The translations under genes and the position numbers were made by a program. A DNA stretch of 64,000 bases, taken from assembly GCF_010731115.1 (NCBI RefSeq), contig NZ_AP022616.1:744001-808000 (forward strand). The letters are read 5' to 3'. Shown piece by piece: positions 35,020 to 44,158 of the stretch (the first letter of the stretch is position 1; every line of letters starts with the position of its first letter). Under the pieces are notes generated by a model that saw nothing but the letters and a program-made list of their open reading frames with translations, ran no database searches and was not told where the DNA came from. The stretch comes from Mycolicibacterium phocaicum. GTDB lineage: Bacteria > Actinomycetota > Actinomycetes > Mycobacteriales > Mycobacteriaceae.

Positions 35020-37392
35020 ATGCCGGCACGTTGGCAGGTGTTGCGCCGGGACCCCGGCTCCGTTGCGGGACCCGCGGAGCTGACTGACGATTGGGCTGCC
35101 GCACGGACCCTGGACATCCCGGCGACGGTGGCGACCGCGTTCGTCGGCAACCCCGACGACCACGACTGGTGGTACCGGACCACGTTGACCACGGAACACG
35201 CGACCAGTATCGAATTCGAAGGACTGACCTTCCCCGCCACGGTCTTTCTCGATGGGTCGCCGGTGGCCGACTGTGAATCGATGTTTCTGCCGTTGCGCAT
35301 CGAATGCGATGCCGGTGATCACGAGCTGGTGATTCGCTTCGCGTCGCTGAATCATTGGCTCAAGACGCGAAGGCCAAGAGGACGTTGGCGCTCCACGCTG
35401 GTCGGTGCACCGGGCCTGCGGTGGGCTCGAACGACGCTCATCGGCCGCGCCCCCGTGTATGGGAATCTTCCGGCGCCCGTTGGCATCTGGCGTCCGGTGA
35501 CTGCTGTCACCGCGCAGACCCGGACCGATGTCGTCACCAAGGTCGACGGAAACGTCATCACAGTTGCGGGAACCAGCGGTGCGCGCACGATCCGGCTCAC
35601 CGTGGTGGATCCGGCCGGCCGACAGATAGCCGACGACACCACCGCACCGACCCAACGTGGCTTCCGGTTCGACGTCGCCGTTCCGTCTCCGCTGCTCTGG
35701 TGGCCCAACGGCTATGGACCGCAACACGTGTACCGGGTACGCCTTGAGGCCGATGGCGTGGAAGTCGCCGACCGGCCCGTCGGATTTCGGACACTGTCGG
35801 TCGCAGCGGACGGATTTCGGATCAGCGTGAACGGCACTGCGATCTTCTGCCGGGGCGTGACGTGGTCTCCCCCGGACCCCATCCGGGCATTCGCCGATCC
35901 CGATCAGATTCGCGATCAGGTAAGGACTTTCGCGGCCGCCGGTGCCACGATGGTGCGAGTGGTGGGTGGCTTGCTCTTCGAGCAGGCCGAGTTCTGGGAG
36001 GCCTGCGCCGAGGCGGGCCTGCTGGTGTGGCAGGACGCCATGCTGGCGACGTTCGATCCCCCGGTCGAGCAGAGCGAGTTGATCGCAAGAGAACTCATCT
36101 CGGTCCTGCAAGGAGTGTCGGGAAACCCAGTGCTGGCGGTGGTCAGCGGAGGCAGCGAGACGCTGCAACAGCCCGAGATGCTCGGACTCAGCCACGACGA
36201 GTCGGTGATTGAGGTCCTGGAATCAGTACTTGGTGCCGCTGTCGCGGAACACTCTGATGCCCACTACGTCCGGGCCTCACCGTCGGCCCCACCCGGTACC
36301 GCCGATCTCGCGATCCGCCCGGACACCGGCATAGCGCACTGGTTCGGCGTCGGTGGCTACCTACGACCAATCGCCGACGTGCGGAGCGCCGGAATCCGGT
36401 TCGCTGCCGAGAGCCTGGCGTTCTCCAATCCCCCGGTGTCCGACTACGTCGAACGTCATTTCGGCTCCGCCGCGATGGCCGGTCATCATCCCGATTGGAA
36501 GGCCGGCGTGCCACGGGACCGCGGCTCCTCCTGGGACTTCGAGGACGTCCGCGACTTCTACGCGCACGAGGTGTTCGGTGAAGTCCTGCTCGCCGTCCGG
36601 CGCACGGAACCCGAACGGTATCTGCAGCTCGGGCGCCTTGCCGTGGCCACCGCGATGCGCGAATGCTTCGCCTACTGGCGGCGAGCCGACTCAGGCTGTG
36701 GCGGGGCCCTTGTGCTGTCCGGCCGGGACACAGTGGCCGGCGCCGGGTGGGGACTTCTGGACTCCGACGGCGCGGCGAAACCGGCACTGGCTGTGCTGGC
36801 CAGGACCTGGGCTCCGGTAGCGGTCTTGCTCTCGGACGAGGGCCTCGCCGGCGTCAGAATCGACGTGTACAACGACACCGACGCGGAGCTGCGTGGTGAA
36901 TTGACCTTGACGGCAACGAATTCCGTGGGCGTTGCGGTGGACGCCACTCGACCGATCACGGTGCCCCCGGCCTCGTCGACCGCATTCGTCGATACCGAGC
37001 TGTCAGGACAATTCCGAGATCTGTCACAGGCCTATCAATTCGGCCCGCCGACAGCGGATGCCGTCCAGGCCCGGGTCACCTTCGACGGCAGACCGACCGT
37101 GTACGACGTGCTGGTCGTGAATCCTGCAGGCAGGCAAGCAGCTTCACTGCTGACCGCGACGGCATCCCCGGTATCGGAAGGCATATGGGTGCTCGAGTTA
37201 GTGTCCGAGGTCGCGTTGCGGTACATCGAAATCGAGATTTCTGGTTGGCGGGTCAGCGACAACTATTTCCACGTGGCCGCACGACTACCGCGTCAGATCA
37301 TGGTGACCCGGCAGAGCGGCGGTGAGTCGCCGACCGGAACAGTCGGGTCGATCGATCTGCGCGCGTCGATTCCGATACGGAGATCGGTGTGA
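35020..37392 (+). CDS. Glycoside hydrolase family 2-like (beta-mannosidase-like) protein
   Basis: The 790-residue product has an N-terminal galactose-binding-like sandwich (WWYRTTLTTEHATSIEFEGL), an immunoglobulin-like domain, a TIM-barrel region (FCRGVTWSPPDPIRAF) and C-terminal beta domains. The acid/base Glu may be in VVSGGSETLQQ, where beta-mannosidases have NNE; the change makes hydrolase activity uncertain. No signal peptide is visible, so it may act in the cytosol on a lipid-linked or nucleotide-linked glycan. It starts 4 bp after the DUF1839 gene and overlaps the PPTase gene. Confidence 0.82.
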   Translation: MPARWQVLRRDPGSVAGPAELTDDWAAARTLDIPATVATAFVGNPDDHDWWYRTTLTTEHATSIEFEGLTFPATVFLDGSPVADCESMFLPLRIECDAGDHELVIRFASLNHWLKTRRPRGRWRSTLVGAPGLRWARTTLIGRAPVYGNLPAPVGIWRPVTAVTAQTRTDVVTKVDGNVITVAGTSGARTIRLTVVDPAGRQIADDTTAPTQRGFRFDVAVPSPLLWWPNGYGPQHVYRVRLEADGVEVADRPVGFRTLSVAADGFRISVNGTAIFCRGVTWSPPDPIRAFADPDQIRDQVRTFAAAGATMVRVVGGLLFEQAEFWEACAEAGLLVWQDAMLATFDPPVEQSELIARELISVLQGVSGNPVLAVVSGGSETLQQPEMLGLSHDESVIEVLESVLGAAVAEHSDAHYVRASPSAPPGTADLAIRPDTGIAHWFGVGGYLRPIADVRSAGIRFAAESLAFSNPPVSDYVERHFGSAAMAGHHPDWKAGVPRDRGSSWDFEDVRDFYAHEVFGEVLLAVRRTEPERYLQLGRLAVATAMRECFAYWRRADSGCGGALVLSGRDTVAGAGWGLLDSDGAAKPALAVLARTWAPVAVLLSDEGLAGVRIDVYNDTDAELRGELTLTATNSVGVAVDATRPITVPPASSTAFVDTELSGQFRDLSQAYQFGPPTADAVQARVTFDGRPTVYDVLVVNPAGRQAASLLTATASPVSEGIWVLELVSEVALRYIEIEISGWRVSDNYFHVAARLPRQIMVTRQSGGESPTGTVGSIDLRASIPIRRSV

Positions 37393-37811
37393 TCGTTCCT
37401 GAGGTGCAGGTTCCGGGTCACCACGTCCGGGTCGGTTGCGATGTGGTGAGTCTCGACGAGATCGAACACTCCGTGTCGACGTTCGGCGCGCGGTTCCTCG
37501 CCAAGATCTATACCGACGACGAGCTGGCCGCATGTGCCGGACCGAGCCGGCTTTCTCGACTCGCGGCCCGATTCGCCGCTAAAGAGGCCGCTATCAAGGC
37601 ATTTTCACGCCCAGATGCCGCCTTCGTGCCCCGCGAGATCGAAGTGGTGACGGCGAAACCGCTCGTCACCCTCCGGTTGAGTGGCTCGGCCGCAGTGCTG
37701 GCGGCCGAGCAGCAATGGCGGCAGATCTCGCTGTCGCTGACCCACGCCGAATGCCACGCTGCCGCCGTGGTTGTGGCGGTCTGCGCGACCACATCACTTG
37801 ACCTGGCTTGA
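37389..37811 (+). CDS. AcpS-type 4'-phosphopantetheinyl transferase
   Basis: The 140-residue product has both AcpS motifs, VGCDVVSLDEI and RFAAKEAAIKAF, with the Mg-binding Asp and Glu. It would convert the carrier protein at 33793 to its holo form. A dedicated PPTase within the cassette suggests the set can move and work as a unit. The GTG start overlaps the GH2-like stop by 4 bp. Confidence 0.9.
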   Translation: MIVPEVQVPGHHVRVGCDVVSLDEIEHSVSTFGARFLAKIYTDDELAACAGPSRLSRLAARFAAKEAAIKAFSRPDAAFVPREIEVVTAKPLVTLRLSGSAAVLAAEQQWRQISLSLTHAECHAAAVVVAVCATTSLDLA

Positions 37812-38075
37812 TTCAGAGGTGTTGCTGTAGTCGCAATATGTGGCTTCTAGCAACGCCATGTGATGGAGTTGTCGGCTATCAAATCCGTCGGAGCAATTGA
37901 TGCCAAATAGCATGTAGAAGGCTATTTATGGCGATCATGGGGTCATCTCGCCGACCAGCTAGACCAAGGCATCACTCGCGCCTCAGCGATGATTGCTAAC
38001 ATCTCTGTAAATTTGCCATCTGGCCCAGCCTTCATTACTGTCTAGGCCACACGAACAGGTTTGGAGGGAGCCGAC

Positions 38076-39257
38076 GTGGGACAGCGACGTAGGTCTGCGA
38101 TTTCGAAGTGGGTTACGCCGCTGTGGCCGATCACGCTGGTGGGCATCGTGCTCGGCGCGTTGATCGGCGCAGTCGCCCTGGCCCCGAGCAAAGACGTGAC
38201 CGCCAGCACCACGATTCGGGTCGACGAACCCATCGAGGCCAACCAGATAATGCTCGGTACGCAGCCGCTGCTGAACACGATGCCCGATTACATGTCGGGT
38301 GAATTGGCCTACCTGGCATCTCCCAGCTATCTGGATTCGGTCGCCAAGAAACTCGGGGAGAACAAGAAGCCCAACGTTTCTGCGTCGCAGGCGGGTAAGT
38401 CGAACCTCGTCACGCTCTCGGCCACCGCCGGCAATTCAGACGAAGCTCGCCGGACCGTCGACGCGGCCGTCATCGTTTTCACCGGTCACGTGTTCGACCA
38501 GAACCAGCAGCGGTATCAGGCCAGCCTCGACGCCGTCAACGCGGTCATCCCCAAGCTCGAAGAGGCTCAGCGGGCCAGCGAACCGGTCGCGACACGCCCG
38601 ACCGACGAGCTCGTCCAGCTGTATTTCCGGCGTACGTCACTTCAGGTCGAGCTGCTTCGGACACCAGGCGTGCAGACCGTCGAGCCGACCCGCGTCGCCG
38701 AAGCGACCGGACTGCTCAGCTCGCCGGCGTTGGGCCCCATCGGTGGCGGTCTCCTCGGCGGCATCGTGGCGCTGGCCGGTGCCATGGTGTGGCGCACGCG
38801 TTCCGGCACCGTCACGTCGGTCAGCCAGTTGGACGGCGACGACAAACTCGCACTCCGGCCGGTGCTTCGCCTCGCGCGCCGAGAGGTGGACGAGGTGGCG
38901 GCACGGACGATCTATGCGCAACTCCCCCGCCCCTGCACCGGCACCATCCTCGTCGTCGGGGCGTCCGCCGATTCGGGTTCCGCGACCGTGGCACGGCATA
39001 TCGCCTTCGCCGCAGCCGAGCACGGCGAGGCCGTCAGTGAGGACCTTGCCGAGGGCGACAGCGCCCGCCGTGCCGAGACGACGATCCTCGACGGGGGCAC
39101 GTGGAGCTCGCCGGTCGCGGTGGAAGCGGCTGATACCGCCGACCAGATCGTCGTCGCCGTTCGGATCGGGTTCGACACCGCGAGCGACGTCGACATCGCC
39201 GCCCGCTCGGTCGCGCACCGCGACATTCCCGTCTCAGTCGTGGCGACCCGCGCGTGA
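38076..39257 (+). CDS. Wzz/chain-length-determinant-like protein with degenerate ATPase domain
   Basis: The GTG at 38076 follows GGAGGGAG. The product has a first membrane helix (PLWPITLVGIVLGALIGAVA), a long extracytoplasmic region with coiled coil, a second helix (GPIGGGLLGGIVALAGAMVW) and a cytoplasmic domain resembling bacterial tyrosine kinases (TILVVGASADSGSATVARHI), in which the Walker A Lys-Ser/Thr is replaced by SGSA. It probably controls chain length or export but not by kinase activity. Confidence 0.8.
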   Translation: MGQRRRSAISKWVTPLWPITLVGIVLGALIGAVALAPSKDVTASTTIRVDEPIEANQIMLGTQPLLNTMPDYMSGELAYLASPSYLDSVAKKLGENKKPNVSASQAGKSNLVTLSATAGNSDEARRTVDAAVIVFTGHVFDQNQQRYQASLDAVNAVIPKLEEAQRASEPVATRPTDELVQLYFRRTSLQVELLRTPGVQTVEPTRVAEATGLLSSPALGPIGGGLLGGIVALAGAMVWRTRSGTVTSVSQLDGDDKLALRPVLRLARREVDEVAARTIYAQLPRPCTGTILVVGASADSGSATVARHIAFAAAEHGEAVSEDLAEGDSARRAETTILDGGTWSSPVAVEAADTADQIVVAVRIGFDTASDVDIAARSVAHRDIPVSVVATRA

Positions 39258-39296
39258 CGGCCAGATTCAGCCGGCAAGCATCGCGGTGATCGCCGC

Positions 39297-40697
39297 ATGC
39301 TGATGGCAACGAAACTCCGCGCCGCAGCCGCGTCGACCACAGGTGGCGAACTCCGGCTGGGATGGCTGTCACCAGCCGTGGTGTCTCTTGCCGTCGGGTC
39401 GAGTGCGATCCTGCTGACCGCATCGGTCGACGATCAGCAGTTCCGGACGTACTGGCAGGAACCGAAAGTCGTGACGGACAGCATGCTGTGGCTGTTCGAA
39501 TGCGGCGTCCTCGCCTTCGCTTTCGGCGCCATGATCGTCATCGCGGCCATGCCCGCCCGAGACAATCTGATCGCGGCCTGGCCCGCGTTGTCCCAGCGGC
39601 GCCGCGCTGCCCTCGAGCGCGTCAGCACGGTACTGACAACGCTCACGATCGTCGGGTACGTGGGATTCGCGGTCCTGATCGTCAAGAGCGGACTGGGGCC
39701 CGCCGAGTTGTTCGGCGGCTCCGATCACCCATGGGACGCCCCGGCCAAAACGGCCATCGGCAATATCCCAGGCGTCACCGCCCTCACCCAGATCGGTATC
39801 GCCGCGGTCGTTGTATCCGCAATCCTGCTGGCGCACAAGTACACCCGTGCTGAGCTGATCAAACTGCTCGTCGTCCTTGCGCTGTCGGTGCCACGCTCGT
39901 ACATCTACTCGGAGCGCCTCGCGATCCTCGAGCTCGTGGTCCCGGTGGTGGTCGTCGGTGCCGGCTGGCTTTCCACCCGCGGCCGCAAGCAGCGCACCAT
40001 CGCTCGCGCCATCCCCGTCGCCGGTATTGCCCTCGTGATCGTCACATTCGCCTTCTTCGAGTACTTCCGGTCGTGGATGTTCTACCGGATGCATGGCGAA
40101 GATTCGTTCCCCACATTCGTGATGAACCGGCTCGCGGGCTACTACGCGACAGCCATCAACAACGGCGCGGTCATCATCGATCACATGAGCTGGCCGGGCC
40201 GGCTCCCCTACGACACCCTCGAGTCGTTCTGGTCGGTGCAAGGTATCTATCAGCTGCGGCTCTACGAGCGCCTCGGCGGTCACGATCGGCCCTACCCCAA
40301 GACATTTGATCCGGATTCTCCGTACTACCGGGTCCTCGAGCAGTACGCGAACCCGGAGTTCAACAACCCAAGCGGGTACGAAGCCCCATTCGTGGATTAC
40401 GGCCCGATCGGCGGTCTCGTGTTCTTCTTCGGACTCGGCTTGGTCGCCGGACTGCTGTACCGCCACTTCTGCAGAGGCAGCTTGGGCGGCCTCCTGGTGT
40501 ATCCGATGTTCTTCACGGGGCTCGTCGAGTGGCCGCGGTACATGTACTGGGTCCAAGGCCGCGTCACCTACGCCTGGGTCGGCCTCGCCGCAGTGATCGT
40601 GGGCGTGCTCATGACCGAACGCAGGGCTCGCCGGCGCGAGACAATCTGGCCGAAGCAGCCCGCGCCCCTGAAACACCATCAATCGCAGTCGATCTGA
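39297..40697 (+). CDS. Wzy-like oligosaccharide repeat-unit polymerase
   Basis: The 466-residue product has about 10-12 membrane helices and a large periplasmic loop rich in Tyr and Pro (residues about 270-360, YYATAINNGAVIIDHMSWPG). This matches the topology of O-antigen/EPS polymerases, whose sequence is otherwise poorly conserved. Its place between a Wzz-like gene and secreted beta-helix genes supports the call. Confidence 0.75.
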   Translation: MLMATKLRAAAASTTGGELRLGWLSPAVVSLAVGSSAILLTASVDDQQFRTYWQEPKVVTDSMLWLFECGVLAFAFGAMIVIAAMPARDNLIAAWPALSQRRRAALERVSTVLTTLTIVGYVGFAVLIVKSGLGPAELFGGSDHPWDAPAKTAIGNIPGVTALTQIGIAAVVVSAILLAHKYTRAELIKLLVVLALSVPRSYIYSERLAILELVVPVVVVGAGWLSTRGRKQRTIARAIPVAGIALVIVTFAFFEYFRSWMFYRMHGEDSFPTFVMNRLAGYYATAINNGAVIIDHMSWPGRLPYDTLESFWSVQGIYQLRLYERLGGHDRPYPKTFDPDSPYYRVLEQYANPEFNNPSGYEAPFVDYGPIGGLVFFFGLGLVAGLLYRHFCRGSLGGLLVYPMFFTGLVEWPRYMYWVQGRVTYAWVGLAAVIVGVLMTERRARRRETIWPKQPAPLKHHQSQSI

Positions 40698-40710
40698 GAG
40701 GGGCCGCCCC

Positions 40711-41826
40711 GTGCGAGGTCGGACAATTGTTGCGGCGCTGGGAGCCGTCGTGCTGATGGTCGCCGCCTGCAAACCGCTGTCGGCCGCAGACGACGGGGAC
40801 CTCCGGGACGACACCGCGGCACTGCAGGCACAGTTCGATGCGCTCCAACCGGGCGCGACCCTGACCCTCGAGCCTCGGACCTACCATCACCGTGGCATCC
40901 TCACGGTTCGGACACCCGACGTCACCATCAACGGCAACGGCGCCACGCTGACTGCGACCAACGACGAGACGTCGGCTGTCGACATCCTCGGCGACGGCAT
41001 CACCATCACCGACGTGACGCTCGCCGCGCCGTCCGACGGCAAGCGCTGGATGGGCGAACAGCAGCATAAACTCGTCGTCAAAGGGCAGCGGGCAACGGTC
41101 ACCAATGTCAGGGTGACCGGCTCGGCCGGTGCCGGAATCTACTTCAGCGGCGCAACGCATTTCGTTGCTCGGGACATCACGATCACCGGAACCCGCGCCG
41201 ACGGTTTGCACATGACGGGGGGCTCGGCCTTCGGTCAGGTCGACAACATCAAGACCGATCAAACCGGCGATGACGGTGTCGCGGTCGTGTCATATGACCA
41301 CGACGCGGCGCCGTGCCATGACATCACCGAAAAGAACATCACCGTCGGGAGTACCCGTTGGGGCCGGGGTATCACAGTGGTCGGCGCGAACAACGTTGAC
41401 ATCAGTCACTTTTCGGTCGCAAATACCAGTTCGGCAGGGTTGTACGTCGCCAACGAGGGAAACCCGTTCTTCACGCGATCCGTCGAACGTGTCGCCATCA
41501 CCGACGGCACCGTGAGCGGCGCCAACTGGGACAAGGATATCGAGCAGGGCGCCATTCTCGTGTACTCGGGAAATCCGGGACGATTCGTGCACGACGTCAC
41601 CGTCTCGAATGTGACGGTCACCGCGACGAGCCCCACAGTGAACCGCAACGTGGCCATTGTGGATGAGACGAATGGCGGAGATCGCGCGATGCGCGGCATC
41701 AACCTGTCGAACATTCACCTGACGGCGACTGCGGTGGCGCCGTTCTACAGCAATGTGCCGGTCGGCAGCTACACGGTGGCCAACTGGACCAACGACGGCA
41801 AGCACATCGACGTCACCTCGATCTAG
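40711..41826 (+). CDS. Lipoprotein with right-handed parallel beta-helix, possible polysaccharide lyase
   Basis: The 371-residue product has a lipobox (VVLMVAACK, Cys at about 20) and pectate-lyase-like beta-helix repeats (VTINGNGATLTATNDETSAV, ADGLHMTGG, TGDDGVAVVSYDHD). Such proteins cut or modify the polysaccharide made by the same cluster. It is a paralogue of the C-terminal half of the next protein. It starts 13 bp after the wzy-like gene. Confidence 0.8.
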   Translation: MRGRTIVAALGAVVLMVAACKPLSAADDGDLRDDTAALQAQFDALQPGATLTLEPRTYHHRGILTVRTPDVTINGNGATLTATNDETSAVDILGDGITITDVTLAAPSDGKRWMGEQQHKLVVKGQRATVTNVRVTGSAGAGIYFSGATHFVARDITITGTRADGLHMTGGSAFGQVDNIKTDQTGDDGVAVVSYDHDAAPCHDITEKNITVGSTRWGRGITVVGANNVDISHFSVANTSSAGLYVANEGNPFFTRSVERVAITDGTVSGANWDKDIEQGAILVYSGNPGRFVHDVTVSNVTVTATSPTVNRNVAIVDETNGGDRAMRGINLSNIHLTATAVAPFYSNVPVGSYTVANWTNDGKHIDVTSI

Positions 41827-42172
41827 GCCCACCGACGTCGCCGGAGCCGTGTGCGGCAAACCTCATTTCCGATGCGCGACAGCCGGTTCGGCGGTAACAG
41901 CTGTTACTCTGCCGAGTGTCGAAATCTGACGCAAAACTGACGTCGTGGCAAAACAATTCAAAAGGTATCGAACAGCAACATACTGCTGGTTTGTTCCATT
42001 CCGCGTCAATTGACCTGATTTCTGGCGAATAGCAAACGGTTCCACTCTCACGCCGGCCTCCGGGACGAATTTCCGAAATGCAACACATTGCGGCCAATGC
42101 TCGTCATCATCGTTGCCACAAATGACGGCCGCGTAGCTCGGCGGCCCGATAACGCGTCGAGAGGTCGGGCAA
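41827..42172. other. 346-bp intergenic region with a 14-bp palindrome
   Basis: GTAACAGCTGTTAC (41894-41907) is a perfect palindrome. The remaining sequence is noticeably richer in A and T than its surroundings (AAAACAATTCAAAAGG), consistent with a promoter for the beta-helix gene at 42173. No gene is seen. Confidence 0.5.
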
Positions 42173-44158
42173 ATGGACATCACCATGTGCGTTGGGCGGG
42201 TCGGCGCATTGGCGGTCGCGTTGGGCATCGGTACCGCCATCGCCGGCATGGGCACCGCGGCGGCAGCGCCGGAGGCCACGTCGACCGCTCCACACCAGAA
42301 CGACCCGAAACCCGCGTCGCCGAAGGCAGATTCGAAACCCACGAACAAGCCCAAGGGTCAAGGTCCGGCGGCCGGCGAGCGACCTCAGCGCGCCAAACCG
42401 TCTCGTGCCCAGGGGAAGACGCAACAGAATCCCACTGCCGCGCAACCGACCAAGAAGACGCCACCGCAACTGCCCACGGACGTACCGGCCGCAGCGGCCA
42501 CCCCGCCGAAATCAGTACAGGTGGAATTGATTTCGACCGCCATCAGCACTCCCGCGGCGCAATTGCCCGCGACTGCCGGCGTTACCACGCCTACCGGCCC
42601 GTTGACCCACGGCGCGGCACCTTCGGCGCCGCTCGGTGCGCCGATCGCGTGGACCATCGCCGCGTGGACGCGACGTGCAAGCAGTCAGCTGCAGAGCCAG
42701 CCGGTCGCCGCCACGAGCCAAACCACCACTGCCGCAACCGAGTCAACCGCCACCACGGCTCAGCCCATGGCGGCCGCCGCAAGAGATACGAGCACGACGT
42801 CGCTCACCACCCTGCTCAAACCGGTCACCGCGGTCAAGACGAATCTCAATTCACTCGTCGCGGGCACGCCGACCATCGGTACGCCGGATTCCACCACGGG
42901 CGCCGTGTCCGGATCACTCAACGTGACCAATCAGGGCACAGGCACGGTCACGTACACCGTGTCATCGCAACCCACCTACGGCACGGTCACGGTGAATGCA
43001 GACGGCTCCTTCACCTATACGCCGACTCAGCTGGCGCGGGACCTGTCCGCCGTCTCGGCGAACCAGAACACCTCCAGCTTCACCGTGCTCGCCAGTAGTG
43101 GCTCGTCCAAAGTGTCCGAGACGGTCTCCGTGCCGGTGCTGGCGACGCCGATCACGGGCGACAGCACCGCTGTGCTCCAGGATGTGTTCAGTAATCTCAA
43201 GCCGGGCTCGACACTCACGCTGGCCCCAAAGACGTTCTACCACTCGGGTGTTCTGCAGATCACCGTCTCTGGGCTGACCATCAACGGCAATGGCGCGACG
43301 CTCCAGGCCACGAATGACGCCACGTCGGCGGTCGAGATTCTCGCCGACCACGTCACCATGAGCAATCTGACGCTCGGTGCGAACCTGACCGGCCCGCGCT
43401 ACTACGCCGACGAGCAACACAAGTTGCTGATCGAGGGCGACTACGCGACGGTCAGCAACGTCACCATCAACGGCGCCGCCGGAGCCGGGGTGTACGTCCT
43501 GGGCGCCGGCTGGTTCAACCTGACCGGCATCACGGTGAACAACTCACGTGCGGACGGGATTTCGATGACCGGCGGCGCGCACGACGGCGTCGTCAACAAC
43601 CCGGTGACGAACAACACCGGCGACGACGGGGTGTCGGTGGTGTCCTACATCCATGACGGGACCATCTGCTCCAACATCACCATCAACAACCCGATCGTCA
43701 ACGGCACGACGTGGGGTCGCGGTGTGACGGTCGTCGGCGGGCAGAACATCACCTATAACAACATCAAGGTTTCGAACACCAACGGCGCCGGAATCTACAT
43801 CGCTTCCGAGCCCAGCTACGACACGATGCGTGTGTCCAACGTGATCGTCAACGGCGGCACGGTGACCGGCGCGAACTACAACTCAGGCGTTGTGCACGGG
43901 GCCATCCTCGTCTATGCCGGCAATGCGGGTCAGCCGGTGACCGGCGTGACCATCGAGAACATTTCGGTGTCGGGAACTCCGCTCACTGCACAGCGTGAGA
44001 TCGGCCTGATCCAGGAGACCGGCTCGAGCATGAGCGGCATCGTCTTCAAGAACATCAGTTTCGACAAGACCGCGCTGCCGATCTTCTACACCAACACGCC
44101 CAGCGGTAGCTACAGCGCAAGCGGCATCACGATGGGTGGCACGACGATCATCGCCTGA
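42173..44158 (+). CDS. Secreted multidomain beta-helix protein with cadherin/VCBS-like repeat
   Basis: The 661-residue product has a signal peptide (ALAVALGIGTAIAGMGTAAA), a Pro/Thr/Lys-rich linker (residues about 40-160), a VCBS-like beta-sandwich (TVSSQPTYGTVTVNADGSF) and a C-terminal parallel beta-helix (LTINGNGATLQATNDATSAV, TGDDGVSVVSYIHD). The last 330 residues are paralogous to 40711-41826. A second ATG (42185) is an alternative start. It is likely an extracellular enzyme or adhesin acting on the exopolysaccharide. Confidence 0.82.
   Translation: MDITMCVGRVGALAVALGIGTAIAGMGTAAAAPEATSTAPHQNDPKPASPKADSKPTNKPKGQGPAAGERPQRAKPSRAQGKTQQNPTAAQPTKKTPPQLPTDVPAAAATPPKSVQVELISTAISTPAAQLPATAGVTTPTGPLTHGAAPSAPLGAPIAWTIAAWTRRASSQLQSQPVAATSQTTTAATESTATTAQPMAAAARDTSTTSLTTLLKPVTAVKTNLNSLVAGTPTIGTPDSTTGAVSGSLNVTNQGTGTVTYTVSSQPTYGTVTVNADGSFTYTPTQLARDLSAVSANQNTSSFTVLASSGSSKVSETVSVPVLATPITGDSTAVLQDVFSNLKPGSTLTLAPKTFYHSGVLQITVSGLTINGNGATLQATNDATSAVEILADHVTMSNLTLGANLTGPRYYADEQHKLLIEGDYATVSNVTINGAAGAGVYVLGAGWFNLTGITVNNSRADGISMTGGAHDGVVNNPVTNNTGDDGVSVVSYIHDGTICSNITINNPIVNGTTWGRGVTVVGGQNITYNNIKVSNTNGAGIYIASEPSYDTMRVSNVIVNGGTVTGANYNSGVVHGAILVYAGNAGQPVTGVTIENISVSGTPLTAQREIGLIQETGSSMSGIVFKNISFDKTALPIFYTNTPSGSYSASGITMGGTTIIA

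Noticed and set aside
38851..39040. Functional tyrosine kinase domain in the Wzz-like protein
   Set aside because: The Walker A motif lacks the Lys-Ser/Thr (SADSGSATV) and no Tyr cluster is present, so the domain is treated as degenerate.
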